A DNA stretch of 64,000 nucleotides, from the NCBI RefSeq assembly GCF_030403435.1, contig NZ_JAUEPH010000006.1, positions 186,001 to 250,000 on the forward strand, read 5' to 3'. Shown piece by piece: positions 26,901 through 35,649 of this stretch; positions within the stretch are counted from its first letter, which is position 1, and the number at the start of each line of letters is the position of its first letter. The position numbers and the translations under genes are program-made. The notes beneath the pieces were generated by a model that worked only from the letters and a program-made list of their open reading frames with translations, made no database searches and was not told the origin of the DNA. Origin of the DNA: Algoriphagus sediminis. GTDB taxonomy: Bacteria; Bacteroidota; Bacteroidia; Cytophagales; Cyclobacteriaceae.

Positions 26901-27258
26901 TGGCTACGCCCGTACTCCATGCACGATTACCGGCTACACCAGCGGTTTCCGTAACATCCTCAAATTTGAAATCTCCCTTGTTCAAATAGAGTTTATTTGA
27001 GGACATATTGGCGGTGAGATAGACATCCAAAAGTCCATCATTATTTACATCTCCGAGGGCTACACCACCTCCATTGTAATAATTCCGGTAGGTGAAAATA
27101 TTGAAGTCCTCATCGAATGAGAGATTATTGGCAAAATCCAAACCTGAAACTTCCGAACTAATCTCCTCAAATAGTGGATCGGAAACTTCCTGAGGTTCAT
27201 TTTGCCCGCAGGCAAAAAGGCCAAGAGTGACTATTCCAGCTAATAGTAATTTTTTCAT
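23956..27258 (-). CDS. FG-GAP/VCBS-repeat lipoprotein with ASPIC/UnbV domain (CRTAC1-like), copy 2
   Basis: A 1,100-residue lipoprotein (Cys17 in GLFACGQ). Layout matches its neighbours: N-terminal propeller with DVNNDGLLDVYL-type loops, ASPIC/UnbV centre (GIGSQIRVFREMD ... GFQSSVDPRVFFGLGQ), second set of repeats, and a shared C-terminal segment (IPSIRKRYIKYSDY ... LILGGNLSGAKPEVG). Its start codon overlaps the stop of the small lipoprotein gene (ATGA), so translation is coupled. Calcium binding by the repeats is expected from the family; the ligand is unknown. Confidence 0.88.
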   Translation of the reverse strand: MKKLLLAGIVTLGLFACGQNEPQEVSDPLFEEISSEVSGLDFANNLSFDEDFNIFTYRNYYNGGGVALGDVNNDGLLDVYLTANMSSNKLYLNKGDFKFEDVTETAGVAGNRAWSTGVAMADVNADGFLDIYVCNSGDIQGDNKQNELFINQGDGTYLEQAEEYGLADQGFSTHAVFFDFDKDGDLDVYLLNNSYQAIGSFNKMQNERPVRDEVGGDKLFENREGKFFDISEQAGIYGSVIGFGLGITIGDVNQDTWPDIFISNDFFEKDYLYINNQDGTFTESLEKSMRSISAASMGADIADINGDGFLDIFVTDMLPEPPARIKQVTTFENWDKYQFNLNYGYYHQFSRNMLHLNNGDGTFSELGRLANVEATDWSWGALIFDMDSDGKRDLFVANGIYQDITDLDYLNFIDDADTKMKIISEEGVDYKALIDPIPVNPVPNYAFKNEGGLNFTNLATEWGLSKAIHSNGAAYGDLDNDGTLDLVVNNVNQPAQLFKNQGRTINPEAHSLQIELKGDNKNLAGIGSQIRVFREMDTLYAEQIPNRGFQSSVDPRVFFGLGQNDKIQKIEILWPSGKLSEIQEPQADQILTVLEKDASETNKPFFANLPEPFFSKEDANTIDFDHEENIFVDFDRDRLTYHMYSTEGQALAKGDVNGDGLDDLFFGGAKGFSGQIYFQDMEGSYKVSEQQIFEEDKDSEDTDAVFFDANGDGAFDLFVTSGGNESPLNSRELIDRLYLNDGKGNFTKSEQESLNSVRGSSSSVAILDINQDGNPDIFTGGRLVPFVYGAPSSSQVWINDGNGNFSGKAAELAPSLIDLGMVTDAVAADWDQDGIDDLVLVQDWGQPLFFRNTTKGLELIESPDLDQQKGWFRQIAVGDFNEDGYPDFVLGNHGQNSRFKASTERPIKMHVNDFDQNGAIEHLTIQEIDGQQIPLTLKHELEKQIPSIRKRYIKYSDYNDQTLEEIFSPEVLEKSIVKEVNELRSGVLLSKSNGQYEWVPLPKMAQKSWVFGIAVMDINKDQHLDLILGGNLSGAKPEVGKYDASQGEVLLGDGNGAFSYWPNWKNGLKLEGDVRAIQPLSENSFLVSKSNDKAEIWRFD

Positions 27259-27839
27259 GAAGGTTTCTCCGATTGAATGTTTTTATACAATGGCAAATCC
27301 ACAATCTCAGCCCGAACCACAGAAATGTGCTTTTTGAAAATTCGAATCCTCCTGTTTCCGTCCACTTTTACCCAAACTCTTTTGGTCTCATCTTCATCGG
27401 TCACCTCAATAAAACCCTCACCGTACCACTCCTCGAAAAGGACTTTAACGTCGTCCAGTAAGCGATCTGAATTCATCTCCTCATTCCAAGGAGCGTAAGC
27501 CTCGTATGTAAATTCTACCGGCATGAGGTAGATTTTCTTTTCATTAAACTTTGGGAAAAAGCGCATCGAAGCTTTATTCCCTGAAGGCATATCTGCTTTA
27601 TATTCTACTGAAAGCTCGGTCGGTCCATTGGTGAGGATGCCTTCTTTATTTAAATCCCAGCAGGTCTCATAAAAGGATTTTTGAGTCATACCTAGTTCCA
27701 AACCCAGGAAAATGTCATTCACCACTTTGCCGGAGGCTAATTCCCTAGACTCCATTTTCTGATATTCGGTTTCGCAAGAGGCCAGAATGAAAGCTAGCCC
27801 TACCAAACTCCTACTGAATAATTTCAAACTCCAGCGCAT
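27255..27839 (-). CDS. Small hypothetical lipoprotein embedded between CRTAC1-like genes
   Basis: About 194 residues from ATG 27839 (frame open to 27860). The chosen start gives a lipoprotein signal with Cys22 in FILASCETE. The mature part has no domain that I recognise. It contains LELGMTQKSFYETCWDLNKEG and ends in a basic KVDGNRRIRIFKKH stretch. It overlaps the upstream CRTAC1-like gene by 29 bases and the downstream one by 4, so it is locked into the operon and probably forms part of the same surface complex, perhaps as an accessory subunit. Function unknown. Confidence 0.75.
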   Translation of the reverse strand: MRWSLKLFSRSLVGLAFILASCETEYQKMESRELASGKVVNDIFLGLELGMTQKSFYETCWDLNKEGILTNGPTELSVEYKADMPSGNKASMRFFPKFNEKKIYLMPVEFTYEAYAPWNEEMNSDRLLDDVKVLFEEWYGEGFIEVTDEDETKRVWVKVDGNRRIRIFKKHISVVRAEIVDLPLYKNIQSEKPS

Positions 27840-30800
27840 CATCATTATTTCTAAATACAATTAGTCTTTTTGTTTCTGATGATTCCAGAATCATCATATC
27901 CCGTGTTTCTCCAGGAATGAAAAGCCCTGTCTCTTCCATTGAGACAGCCTTCCAGTTTTCTCCATCTTCAGTCATCAGCACTCCTCCAAAACTTCCCATT
28001 TGTGATCCTAGTTCGGGTTTCACCTTAGATTGGTTTCCCCCAAACAAAACCAGTGGGAAGTCATATCCCGATAGGCTTAAGGATTCAAAAGAAAAAATTG
28101 GAGACAGTTGAGCTTCATGAGGAAGTTGGATGGATTTAAAGGCTCCGTTTCCCTGATTTAGCCAAAGGCTAGAAGCTAAATTTTCAGCCCCTAAAGTTAC
28201 GGATTTTGATAGGATTTCATCCCCAAATAGCTCTTCTAAAGTTTTGACCTTGTAGGAATCATAGGTTAAAAGTTGTTTACGTAAACCCGGAATTTGCTTT
28301 AGCAAGGTGTTTTTCAAAACATAGGGGATATGTTGTCCCTCAGATTCGAATGCCATAATTGGATCAGTAGATCCATTGGCATCAAAATCATTGATAATCA
28401 TTTTTAGAGGATTCGTTTCATTGCTTCGAATCCTTGAGTTTAGTCCCCAGTTTCCGGCAAGGATATCTGGAAGGCCATCTTTATTTAAATCTACGATTTT
28501 GATTTCCTGCCAAAGACCAGAAGTATTTGTAAAACCAAATTCCGTAGTTCTGTCCGTCCAAGATTCAGAGTTCATTGAGAAAATTCTCAAGGGCATCCAT
28601 TCTCCCACCACAATTAACTCTGGAATTCCATCCTGATCTAAATCGGAAATAGCTCCATCTCTCAACAAGCCAAGCGGGTTCAAATCAGCCAAATATCTTT
28701 CTGAAATATCCGTGAATTCACCTTTTCCATTGTTCTCCCACAACTGTAAACCTGCAGGAAGTCCGTAAGAGAATGGGATAGCCCTCTCGCCGATGATTAG
28801 GTCCAGGTCGCCGTCAGAATCAATATCCCAATCCAAAATGAATGATGTGGGCGTGCTCTTGAATTTGACTTCACTTCTGGTGAAGTTTCCATTACCGTCA
28901 TTCAGGTAAAGGCGATCCTGATAATTTGAGTTATAGTTTCCATATTCGATTCCTCCTGCGCCGATAATCAGGTCAGGATATTCGTCCTCATTCGCATAGA
29001 AAAAATGTCCAACAACGTCTTCAGAATCCTGTATACTTTCCGCTTCAAAAATAAATTCTGAAAAGATTCGGTCAGAATTTTGGAGGAATATTCTTGAAGG
29101 CTTTCCTTTTGGACCGGGAATAAAAATATCTTCAAATCCATCTGAATTTATATCCGCTTTAGCAGCTTCTGGTCCTTCATTACTGATCATTCGAAAGCGA
29201 AGACGGTCTCTGTCAAAGTCGATAAAATCACTTTCGTCGTGCTTAATTCCTAATTCTTTTGCTTTTGAAAAAATCGGTGGAGTTGAATTAAAATCTGGAT
29301 AAAAATCTTCTTCTTCAGCAAGCTCTGGATTTATAACTTGATTTGTTTTTACGTCGTATAGCTTGCTTATTTTACCATTCGGCCAAAGAATTTTTACAGA
29401 GTCTATCGTATTGACGGAATCTATTCCAAAATGAGTTTCCTGAGCTACAGAGGATAGGTAACCTTTAACAGGCTGGTATTCCTGAAACTGGATTTGCCCG
29501 TCATAATAGAGGGTCACCTTCGTGCCAAAATTATTTCCAAAATCGAACTTGATGTAATTACCAAGGCCAAGTTCCATGGATTGATTTTGATAAATAGAGG
29601 CAAAATCATTTTGATTATTTACCACCAAATCTAAATCTCCATCATTGTCCAAATCCCCATATGCCGATCCGGTTGAAAAAGTTAATTCATTTAGCCCTTG
29701 GGTCCCAGCCTCATTTTGAAACGCCCAGTTTCCTTGGTTCTTAAACCAATAATTTTGAAGTGGGACGGAGGGAAACTGATCAATCATCCGAGTAACCAAA
29801 AGAGAATCTTCTTTCAACTGCTCAATCTCACTCTGTCGGTCTGTGTAGAAATCCACGAAGTCAAAGTCTGTCAAATCCTTGACTATGCCATTTGCTACAA
29901 AAATATCTTTTAACCCATCGTTATCAGCATCGAAGATTAGCGCTCCCCAGCTCCAGTCTGTGGCATCTGTGCCTGTAATCCTGGAGATTTCAGAAAACAC
30001 AGGGAGGTCTGATTCTGGTGGGAAACCAAGGTTTTGCTGAAGTGTATTTCTTGTAAATTGATGATAATATCCATTTGCCAAATTCGCTTGATATTTATCC
30101 CAATCTTCGAATGGGGTTTTGGTTTTAATTCTTTCCCATGTGGCAGGAAGCATTTCTGTCACGAAAATTTCCTGGAGACCATCATTATTTAGGTCAGCTA
30201 CATCTGCTCCCATGGAACCTAAACTAATCTCATTCAGCATGAGCTCCAGGGATTCTGTGAATGTCCCATTCTGGTTGTTTATATAAAGATAATCCCGCTC
30301 AAAAAAGTCATTCGAAATATATAGGTCTGGCCAGGAATCCTGATTCAAATCAGCGACAGTCACCCCTAAACCATATCCGATGGAGCTTCCATAAATTCCA
30401 GCTTCTTCGCTTATATCTTTAAAAGTTTCTCCATCATTTCGAAAAAGTTTGTTTCCTCCTTCTGGATCTCTGATTTCTCGCTGCCCTTCTCTAAGATCAT
30501 ATACGCCAACAGAGCGACCTGAATTGCTGAGAAGGTACATGTCCAGATCACCATCCTTATCAAAATCGAAAAACACAGCATGTTGGGATAAACCTTCTTC
30601 ATCAAGACCATATTCCTCAGCCTGGTCCTGGAAGCTGTTGTTTCCCTGATTGATGAAAAGCTGATTTTTTCTATTTGGGCCTCCCGGAGGTCCGGATTTG
30701 CAAACGTAAATATCCAGGAGCCCGTCCTGATTGATGTCTGCCATACTTACACCGGTAGACCATACTCCCAGACTGGCAAGCCCGGCTTTTTCTGTGATAT

Positions 30801-31101
30801 CTTCGAAGATCAGTTTTCCCTTATTCAAATAAAGACGATTAGATACCTGATTTCCGGTGAAAAAAATATCAATTAGACCATCATTGTTTATGTCTCCCAA
30901 AGCGACTCCTGCGCCATTATAAAAATTCCGAAATGTGTAAGGATTGACCTGTTCTGTATATTCCAGATCATTTCTGAACTGAATACCTGTTTGGTTTTGT
31001 AGAAGTGGTTTCCAAAGAGCATTACCCTCTTGTTCTGCCTTTGGAGCGCATGCTCCGAGAGTCAGCAAAAGAAAGCATATGGTATGGAGATGATACTTCA
31101 T
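27811..31101 (-). CDS. FG-GAP/VCBS-repeat lipoprotein with ASPIC/UnbV domain (CRTAC1-like), copy 1
   Basis: About 1,096 residues from ATG 31101 (Cys18 in LTLGACAP). A longer frame to 31137 runs through the terminator hairpin at 31115-31144 and is rejected. It has the same architecture as copies 2 and 3: repeats such as DINNDGLIDIFF, DINQDGLLDIYV and DFDKDGDLDMYL, then a central ASPIC/UnbV-like stretch (FGTKVTLYYDGQIQFQEY, GYLSSVAQETHFGI), more repeats, and the common tail (IPGLRKQLLTYDSY, LFGGNQSKVKPELG). It is the first gene after susD and the hairpin. Likely surface-anchored through its lipid. Confidence 0.87.
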   Translation of the reverse strand: MKYHLHTICFLLLTLGACAPKAEQEGNALWKPLLQNQTGIQFRNDLEYTEQVNPYTFRNFYNGAGVALGDINNDGLIDIFFTGNQVSNRLYLNKGKLIFEDITEKAGLASLGVWSTGVSMADINQDGLLDIYVCKSGPPGGPNRKNQLFINQGNNSFQDQAEEYGLDEEGLSQHAVFFDFDKDGDLDMYLLSNSGRSVGVYDLREGQREIRDPEGGNKLFRNDGETFKDISEEAGIYGSSIGYGLGVTVADLNQDSWPDLYISNDFFERDYLYINNQNGTFTESLELMLNEISLGSMGADVADLNNDGLQEIFVTEMLPATWERIKTKTPFEDWDKYQANLANGYYHQFTRNTLQQNLGFPPESDLPVFSEISRITGTDATDWSWGALIFDADNDGLKDIFVANGIVKDLTDFDFVDFYTDRQSEIEQLKEDSLLVTRMIDQFPSVPLQNYWFKNQGNWAFQNEAGTQGLNELTFSTGSAYGDLDNDGDLDLVVNNQNDFASIYQNQSMELGLGNYIKFDFGNNFGTKVTLYYDGQIQFQEYQPVKGYLSSVAQETHFGIDSVNTIDSVKILWPNGKISKLYDVKTNQVINPELAEEEDFYPDFNSTPPIFSKAKELGIKHDESDFIDFDRDRLRFRMISNEGPEAAKADINSDGFEDIFIPGPKGKPSRIFLQNSDRIFSEFIFEAESIQDSEDVVGHFFYANEDEYPDLIIGAGGIEYGNYNSNYQDRLYLNDGNGNFTRSEVKFKSTPTSFILDWDIDSDGDLDLIIGERAIPFSYGLPAGLQLWENNGKGEFTDISERYLADLNPLGLLRDGAISDLDQDGIPELIVVGEWMPLRIFSMNSESWTDRTTEFGFTNTSGLWQEIKIVDLNKDGLPDILAGNWGLNSRIRSNETNPLKMIINDFDANGSTDPIMAFESEGQHIPYVLKNTLLKQIPGLRKQLLTYDSYKVKTLEELFGDEILSKSVTLGAENLASSLWLNQGNGAFKSIQLPHEAQLSPIFSFESLSLSGYDFPLVLFGGNQSKVKPELGSQMGSFGGVLMTEDGENWKAVSMEETGLFIPGETRDMMILESSETKRLIVFRNNDDALEFEIIQ

Positions 31102-31114
31102 TAAAAGGATAAAA

Positions 31115-31144
31115 AAAGGAAGTGCACAAAAGTACACTTCCTTT
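31115..31144 (-). terminator. Terminator or attenuator between susD and the CRTAC1-like genes
   Basis: A 10-bp perfect stem (AAAGGAAGTG / CACTTCCTTT) with a 10-base loop lies 20 bases after the susD stop and is followed by a T-tract on the minus strand. The next gene starts only 14 bases further, so partial read-through is likely. Confidence 0.8.
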
Positions 31145-31164
31145 CAATAAGAAATTCTAGACTA

Positions 31165-32646
31165 TTAATAACCTGGATTCTGAACCAAGTTAGGGTTCGC
31201 ATTAATCTGCTGTAATGGAATCGGGAATAGCGCTCTGAATGGCTCAGAAGCACCTTTCTCCCACCATGGCTCATTAAACTTACCGAACCTGATCATATCC
31301 GTTCTTCTGGAAGCTTCAGCAAACAATTCTTTACCTCTTTCATCATAAATATCTTCAAGAGTCACCGAGGAAAGTCCTTCAAGTCCTGCTCTTGTTCTGA
31401 TTTGGTTTACAATGTCAAGGGCTTCAGAACCTCCTTGTCTTAGGTCAGCCTCAGCTTTGATCAACATGATATCAGCTAATCTCAAAAGTGGATAGTCATT
31501 GCTCAAGTTAGAACCTGCGCCTGTGGCAAACTCAAATTTACCCACTCTAACTCCAGCCTGTCGTAGGGCATTAGGAGCAAGCATATTAATTTCAGGTGTG
31601 AAAGTAAGTGGTTCTCCATCTGGATCCTCATCCTCTGCCGAGATATCGTTCAACCTGCTTCCATCAGAGGCAAACTGAGGACCTTCTAAGAAACTACCTT
31701 TTCTCACATCTTCATCATCAAAGCTATTATAAAACTCTTCGAGAGATGCATATCCATTCCAAGGCTGCTCCTGAAGGTCATAAGTTGCCTGACTAGAATA
31801 GTGAAGAGTCATCTGTGCAAGGTTAAATCCACCTGCATTATTCTCGTCATAAGGAAGTGTGAAAATGTTCTCAGTGGAACCGCCATTTCTTGTTGAGAAG
31901 TTACTGAAGAAGTTTGTCGATAGAGAATAAGGTCCTCCTATTACTACATCAGCAGCAGCTTCTGCATCTGCCCATCTTGGGGTTCCTGTATAAATCTCCG
32001 CATTTAAATAGAGCTTTGCCAAAACAGCATGTGCAGTATAGAAATTCATGGTCGTTTTGCTATCAACTTGAGGAAGCAAAGCCGCATTATCCAGAATAGA
32101 ACTTTCAATGAAATCGAATACTTCCTGGCGCGTATTATTGGTTGGGTTACCTCCAGTAGAAGCTTCCGTTACAATCGGCACATTTCCAAAGGAATCGATC
32201 AACCACAAATAAACAAACGCTCTTAGAATTTTCAATTCAGCATTCAAAGCTGGAAGATCAGGATATTGGATCAAAAGGTTATTGATCTCCCCAATAGCAG
32301 AATAGCAATAGTTCCAAGAATTGTTAAACGCTTCGTCAGATGGTTGCCAAGTATGTCTGTGTACTCTTAGCCATAATCCACCATCTTCCCAGTCAGCTCC
32401 TTTTTGGGGAATTGCTAATTCATCGGAGGCAACCTCGTGAATAGACCAGATACTGTTGTGTCCACCCCAGCTACCCACGATTCTGGAGTAAGCAGAAGCC
32501 TTTAACACATCAATCAAAACTGGATTATCACTATTCGCCACATCATCAGCAGTTACTCCATCGAGAACCTCCTGATCCAACTCCCAGCAAGATGCAAGCA
32601 TCACCACTGGTACCAGTAGACAGATTTTTTTAATTGATTTAAACAT
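31165..32646 (-). CDS. SusD/RagB family outer-membrane lipoprotein
   Basis: A 493-residue SusD-type ligand-binding lipoprotein (Cys20 in MLASCWELDQE). It has the TPR-like helical core with SAYSRIVGSWGGHN, SAIGEINNLLIQYP, AELKILRAFVYLWLIDSFGNVPIV and the typical C-terminal RLADIMLIKAEADLR and LFPIPLQQINANPNL. SusD forms the lid of the SusC transporter and captures the substrate at the surface. The gene follows susC by 18 bases. The substrate is not evident, since no carbohydrate-active enzyme is nearby. Confidence 0.94.
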   Translation of the reverse strand: MFKSIKKICLLVPVVMLASCWELDQEVLDGVTADDVANSDNPVLIDVLKASAYSRIVGSWGGHNSIWSIHEVASDELAIPQKGADWEDGGLWLRVHRHTWQPSDEAFNNSWNYCYSAIGEINNLLIQYPDLPALNAELKILRAFVYLWLIDSFGNVPIVTEASTGGNPTNNTRQEVFDFIESSILDNAALLPQVDSKTTMNFYTAHAVLAKLYLNAEIYTGTPRWADAEAAADVVIGGPYSLSTNFFSNFSTRNGGSTENIFTLPYDENNAGGFNLAQMTLHYSSQATYDLQEQPWNGYASLEEFYNSFDDEDVRKGSFLEGPQFASDGSRLNDISAEDEDPDGEPLTFTPEINMLAPNALRQAGVRVGKFEFATGAGSNLSNDYPLLRLADIMLIKAEADLRQGGSEALDIVNQIRTRAGLEGLSSVTLEDIYDERGKELFAEASRRTDMIRFGKFNEPWWEKGASEPFRALFPIPLQQINANPNLVQNPGY

Positions 32647-32664
32647 ATGTCTTTTGTTTGATTG

Positions 32665-35649
32665 TTATTTAAAATTCACAGTAAGACCCAAGGTAAAGGA
32701 CCTTACCTGGAAGAATGTATTTCTTCGCTCAATACCTGGAGAAAGTGAAGTGGTAAACCCATCTCCGTTCTCTGCATCAGTCAATCTTGCTTCTGGATCA
32801 ATACCAGTGTAATTAGTGATTGTGAACAGGTTTTGTCCTGCGAAGTATACTCTTAAATTACTCAAATTCTCAGATTTTGTTGGGAAGTTATAGCCCAATT
32901 CCAAGTTGTCAAGTCTAACGAAAGAAGCGTTTTCTACATAAGAACTGTTGAACGTCGGTGTAGAAGTGACGAACTCAGTTTTATCCGTGACAACTGAATT
33001 CCAGGTATTTGAGCCAGCATCTTGATTTTCGTAGAAACCTCTGTAAGAATTATACAAGTCATGACCCCAAGTTCCTCTGAAGAAGAAATTCAAAGACCAG
33101 TTCCTGTACGCAAAGCTGTTAGCAAAACCAAATTCTCCAGCTGGTAGACCATTTCCAAGTCTTTCAAATTCATCAGGATTTGTGGTAGAAAGAACGTACT
33201 CTCCGCCGTCGGTTAATCCTTCTAATCTTGGACCATAAATGTCACCCACTTTCTCACCAACTCTATTGTAGATAATTGGATTGTTGTTCTGTCCAGGAGC
33301 ACCAGGAGTTGCGAATCTTAGCTCGTCAAAACCTAGATCACCAGCGGATAAACTTTCAATTTCTGTTTTATCATACAGAGTGAAGTTTACATTTGGACTC
33401 CAACGAACTTCGCCAAGTGCAATTTGATTTACTCCCAAAGCAAATTCAAAACCGGCAGCTCTAAGGTCTGCAAGGTTTACCCAAGTACTACCCACAGTAT
33501 TAAACCTTCCTGGATCGAATGGGTTCGGAGCACCTGTTGCTACAGGTACGTTGAATAGTAAGTCAGAAATATTTCTAGTGTAGTAGTCAACACTCGCTGT
33601 TAATTTATCATTGAACATAGCGAAGTCCACACCCACGTTGAATTCTGCCTTTGTTTCCCACTTCAAATCTCTGTTTGGGTTAGAGTTCTGTACGATACCA
33701 ACATAGATGTCATTTTGGGTTAATGGATCTCCATCCAAATCTATTCTGTTACCATTACCGAATACACCAAGCGCAAGGGTTGGTGATGGAGGAAGGTTAC
33801 CAGTTATACCATAAGAAACTCTTGGCTTAAACTGAGTAAATACACCCATGTCAAAAATCTGAGTAAAGTCAGCTCCCGCACTGAAGGCAGGGAATACACC
33901 AGTTTGGTTATTTTCACCAAATCCAGAATAGGTTTCTGCTCTTGCCGAAGCAGAGAAGAAAAAGGTGTTATTGTAATTAAAGTTCACTCTACCAAATGCG
34001 GAGTTTAACTGATCTTCATTAGCGAATGAGGACATGTCGGTATTGTTACCTACTCTAATTGCACCTGCACCCAAGTTATTCCATCCAAGATCAAACAGGA
34101 ACTGACGAGATCGGGCGTTGAAACCCTGATTTCTTGTGGTTTGAAAACCAAGTCCACCAAGGACCGCCATGTTCAAGCCATCAAATAGGTCTGTTTCATA
34201 CCTTAAAGTAGTTTCCAAAATCTTCTGATATCTGTCAAAAGTATTTCTTTGGGCTGAACCACCAGCACCAAAACCTACTTGGAAATCCTGTCGACTCCAG
34301 AAAGCTCCGGAGAGTGTATTTCTTCTATCCTGAGAGTATTGAGCCGCAACGGTCAAGTTTGGTAAGATGTCGAACTCAGCTCGGTAAGATGTCAAGGCTG
34401 TTTTTGTTTCACCAATAAACTGCTGTTGCTGAGCAAGAGCCACAGGATTGAAGAAGTCGAAAAGATCTCTTTGGAAATAACCGCCAAATCTCTCATTTGC
34501 ATCCTCAGTATCTTCAAAAACTGGAGCTGTAGGATTATAAATAGTCGCATATCTGAATGCTCCACCGTTGATGGATTCAGAATCAATATTTGAGAAAGAA
34601 AGGTTAACGTTCAGTCTCAATCTTTCATTTATAGCTGACTGAGATAAGTTCAATCTTGTATTCAATCTGGTATTGGATTCACCTTTTACAATTCCCTGAT
34701 TATCTCGGAAGTTTACAGAAGCCATGTAATTGGTACTTCCAAATCCGCCAGAAACTGAAGCATTTGCAGTGTATGAAAATGCATCCTGAATAAGCTCTTC
34801 TCTCCAGTCTGTTCTACTTCCAAAATCAGTTCCTCCTCTTTCGATAAACTCTTCTGGAGAAAGTACAGGAATCAGGTTAGTAGCCTGATCAACAGTTCCA
34901 AATGTGTTGACATTTACAGTCGTGGACCCCTCTCGGTTTGACTTCTTCGTGGTAGTAATCAGGATTACACCGGAAGAACCTCTAGCACCGTAAATTGCTG
35001 CCGCAGAACCGTCCTTCAATACATCGATAGATTCGATATCATTCGGATCGACATTTTCGATAGAAGCACCAATCACACCATCCAATACTATAAGTGGAGA
35101 TTGGTTTGCACCGAAGGTGGAAAGACCTCTCAGTCTGACATTAAAACCTGCATTTGGACTACCGCCAGCTCTTGTAATCGATAGACCAGCTACTTTACCT
35201 TGAAGCAATTGGGCAGGGTTTGAAATATTTCCCCGGTTGAATTCCTCCGGCTTAACTCCCACCACAGCAGAAGTAATTTCTTTTTTGTCTTGAATTCCGT
35301 AACCAACTACCACTGTCTCCTGAAGGCTAGTGATATCTTCTTCAAGAGTTACAGTAAATTCAGTTTGATTTCCAATTTCCACTTCCTGAGTTACATAACC
35401 CACGAAAGAAAAAACTAGAATTTCGTCCCCTTCCTGAATTTCAAGTGTAAACTTTCCATCCAAGTCGGTCGGCACACCTCTGGTAGTACCCTTCACAAGA
35501 ACCGTGGCTCCGGGAATCCCTTCGCCAAAAGTTCCATCAAGAACGGTTCCAGTCACCGTCCTGGTTTGCGCGTTGACCAGCATGACCGTACTCAGCGTAA
35601 GGAGCAATGCCAGAAGCAACGACTTCATTTTTGGTAAATTGTTTCTCAT
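32665..35649 (-). CDS. SusC/RagA family TonB-dependent outer-membrane transporter
   Basis: A 994-residue TonB-dependent receptor. It has a signal peptide to about residue 28 (VMLVNAQ), a carboxypeptidase-like regulatory domain (TVTGTVLDGTFGEGIPGATVLVKGT, about 30-110), a TonB-box-like LQETVVVGYG, the plug with SITRAGGSPNAGFNVRLRG and YGARGSSGVILITT, and a beta-barrel ending with Phe-Lys (TLGLTVNFK). No STN domain is present, so it is unlikely to signal to an anti-sigma factor. ATG 35628 is an alternative start. It is the first gene of the operon with susD and, beyond a hairpin, the CRTAC1-like genes. Confidence 0.95.
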   Translation of the reverse strand: MRNNLPKMKSLLLALLLTLSTVMLVNAQTRTVTGTVLDGTFGEGIPGATVLVKGTTRGVPTDLDGKFTLEIQEGDEILVFSFVGYVTQEVEIGNQTEFTVTLEEDITSLQETVVVGYGIQDKKEITSAVVGVKPEEFNRGNISNPAQLLQGKVAGLSITRAGGSPNAGFNVRLRGLSTFGANQSPLIVLDGVIGASIENVDPNDIESIDVLKDGSAAAIYGARGSSGVILITTTKKSNREGSTTVNVNTFGTVDQATNLIPVLSPEEFIERGGTDFGSRTDWREELIQDAFSYTANASVSGGFGSTNYMASVNFRDNQGIVKGESNTRLNTRLNLSQSAINERLRLNVNLSFSNIDSESINGGAFRYATIYNPTAPVFEDTEDANERFGGYFQRDLFDFFNPVALAQQQQFIGETKTALTSYRAEFDILPNLTVAAQYSQDRRNTLSGAFWSRQDFQVGFGAGGSAQRNTFDRYQKILETTLRYETDLFDGLNMAVLGGLGFQTTRNQGFNARSRQFLFDLGWNNLGAGAIRVGNNTDMSSFANEDQLNSAFGRVNFNYNNTFFFSASARAETYSGFGENNQTGVFPAFSAGADFTQIFDMGVFTQFKPRVSYGITGNLPPSPTLALGVFGNGNRIDLDGDPLTQNDIYVGIVQNSNPNRDLKWETKAEFNVGVDFAMFNDKLTASVDYYTRNISDLLFNVPVATGAPNPFDPGRFNTVGSTWVNLADLRAAGFEFALGVNQIALGEVRWSPNVNFTLYDKTEIESLSAGDLGFDELRFATPGAPGQNNNPIIYNRVGEKVGDIYGPRLEGLTDGGEYVLSTTNPDEFERLGNGLPAGEFGFANSFAYRNWSLNFFFRGTWGHDLYNSYRGFYENQDAGSNTWNSVVTDKTEFVTSTPTFNSSYVENASFVRLDNLELGYNFPTKSENLSNLRVYFAGQNLFTITNYTGIDPEARLTDAENGDGFTTSLSPGIERRNTFFQVRSFTLGLTVNFK

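Noticed and set aside
20700-31101. FG-GAP genes as phage tail or integrin-like toxin components
   Set aside because: Lipoprotein signals, ASPIC/UnbV domains and SusCD linkage fit surface lipoproteins; no phage or toxin genes nearby.
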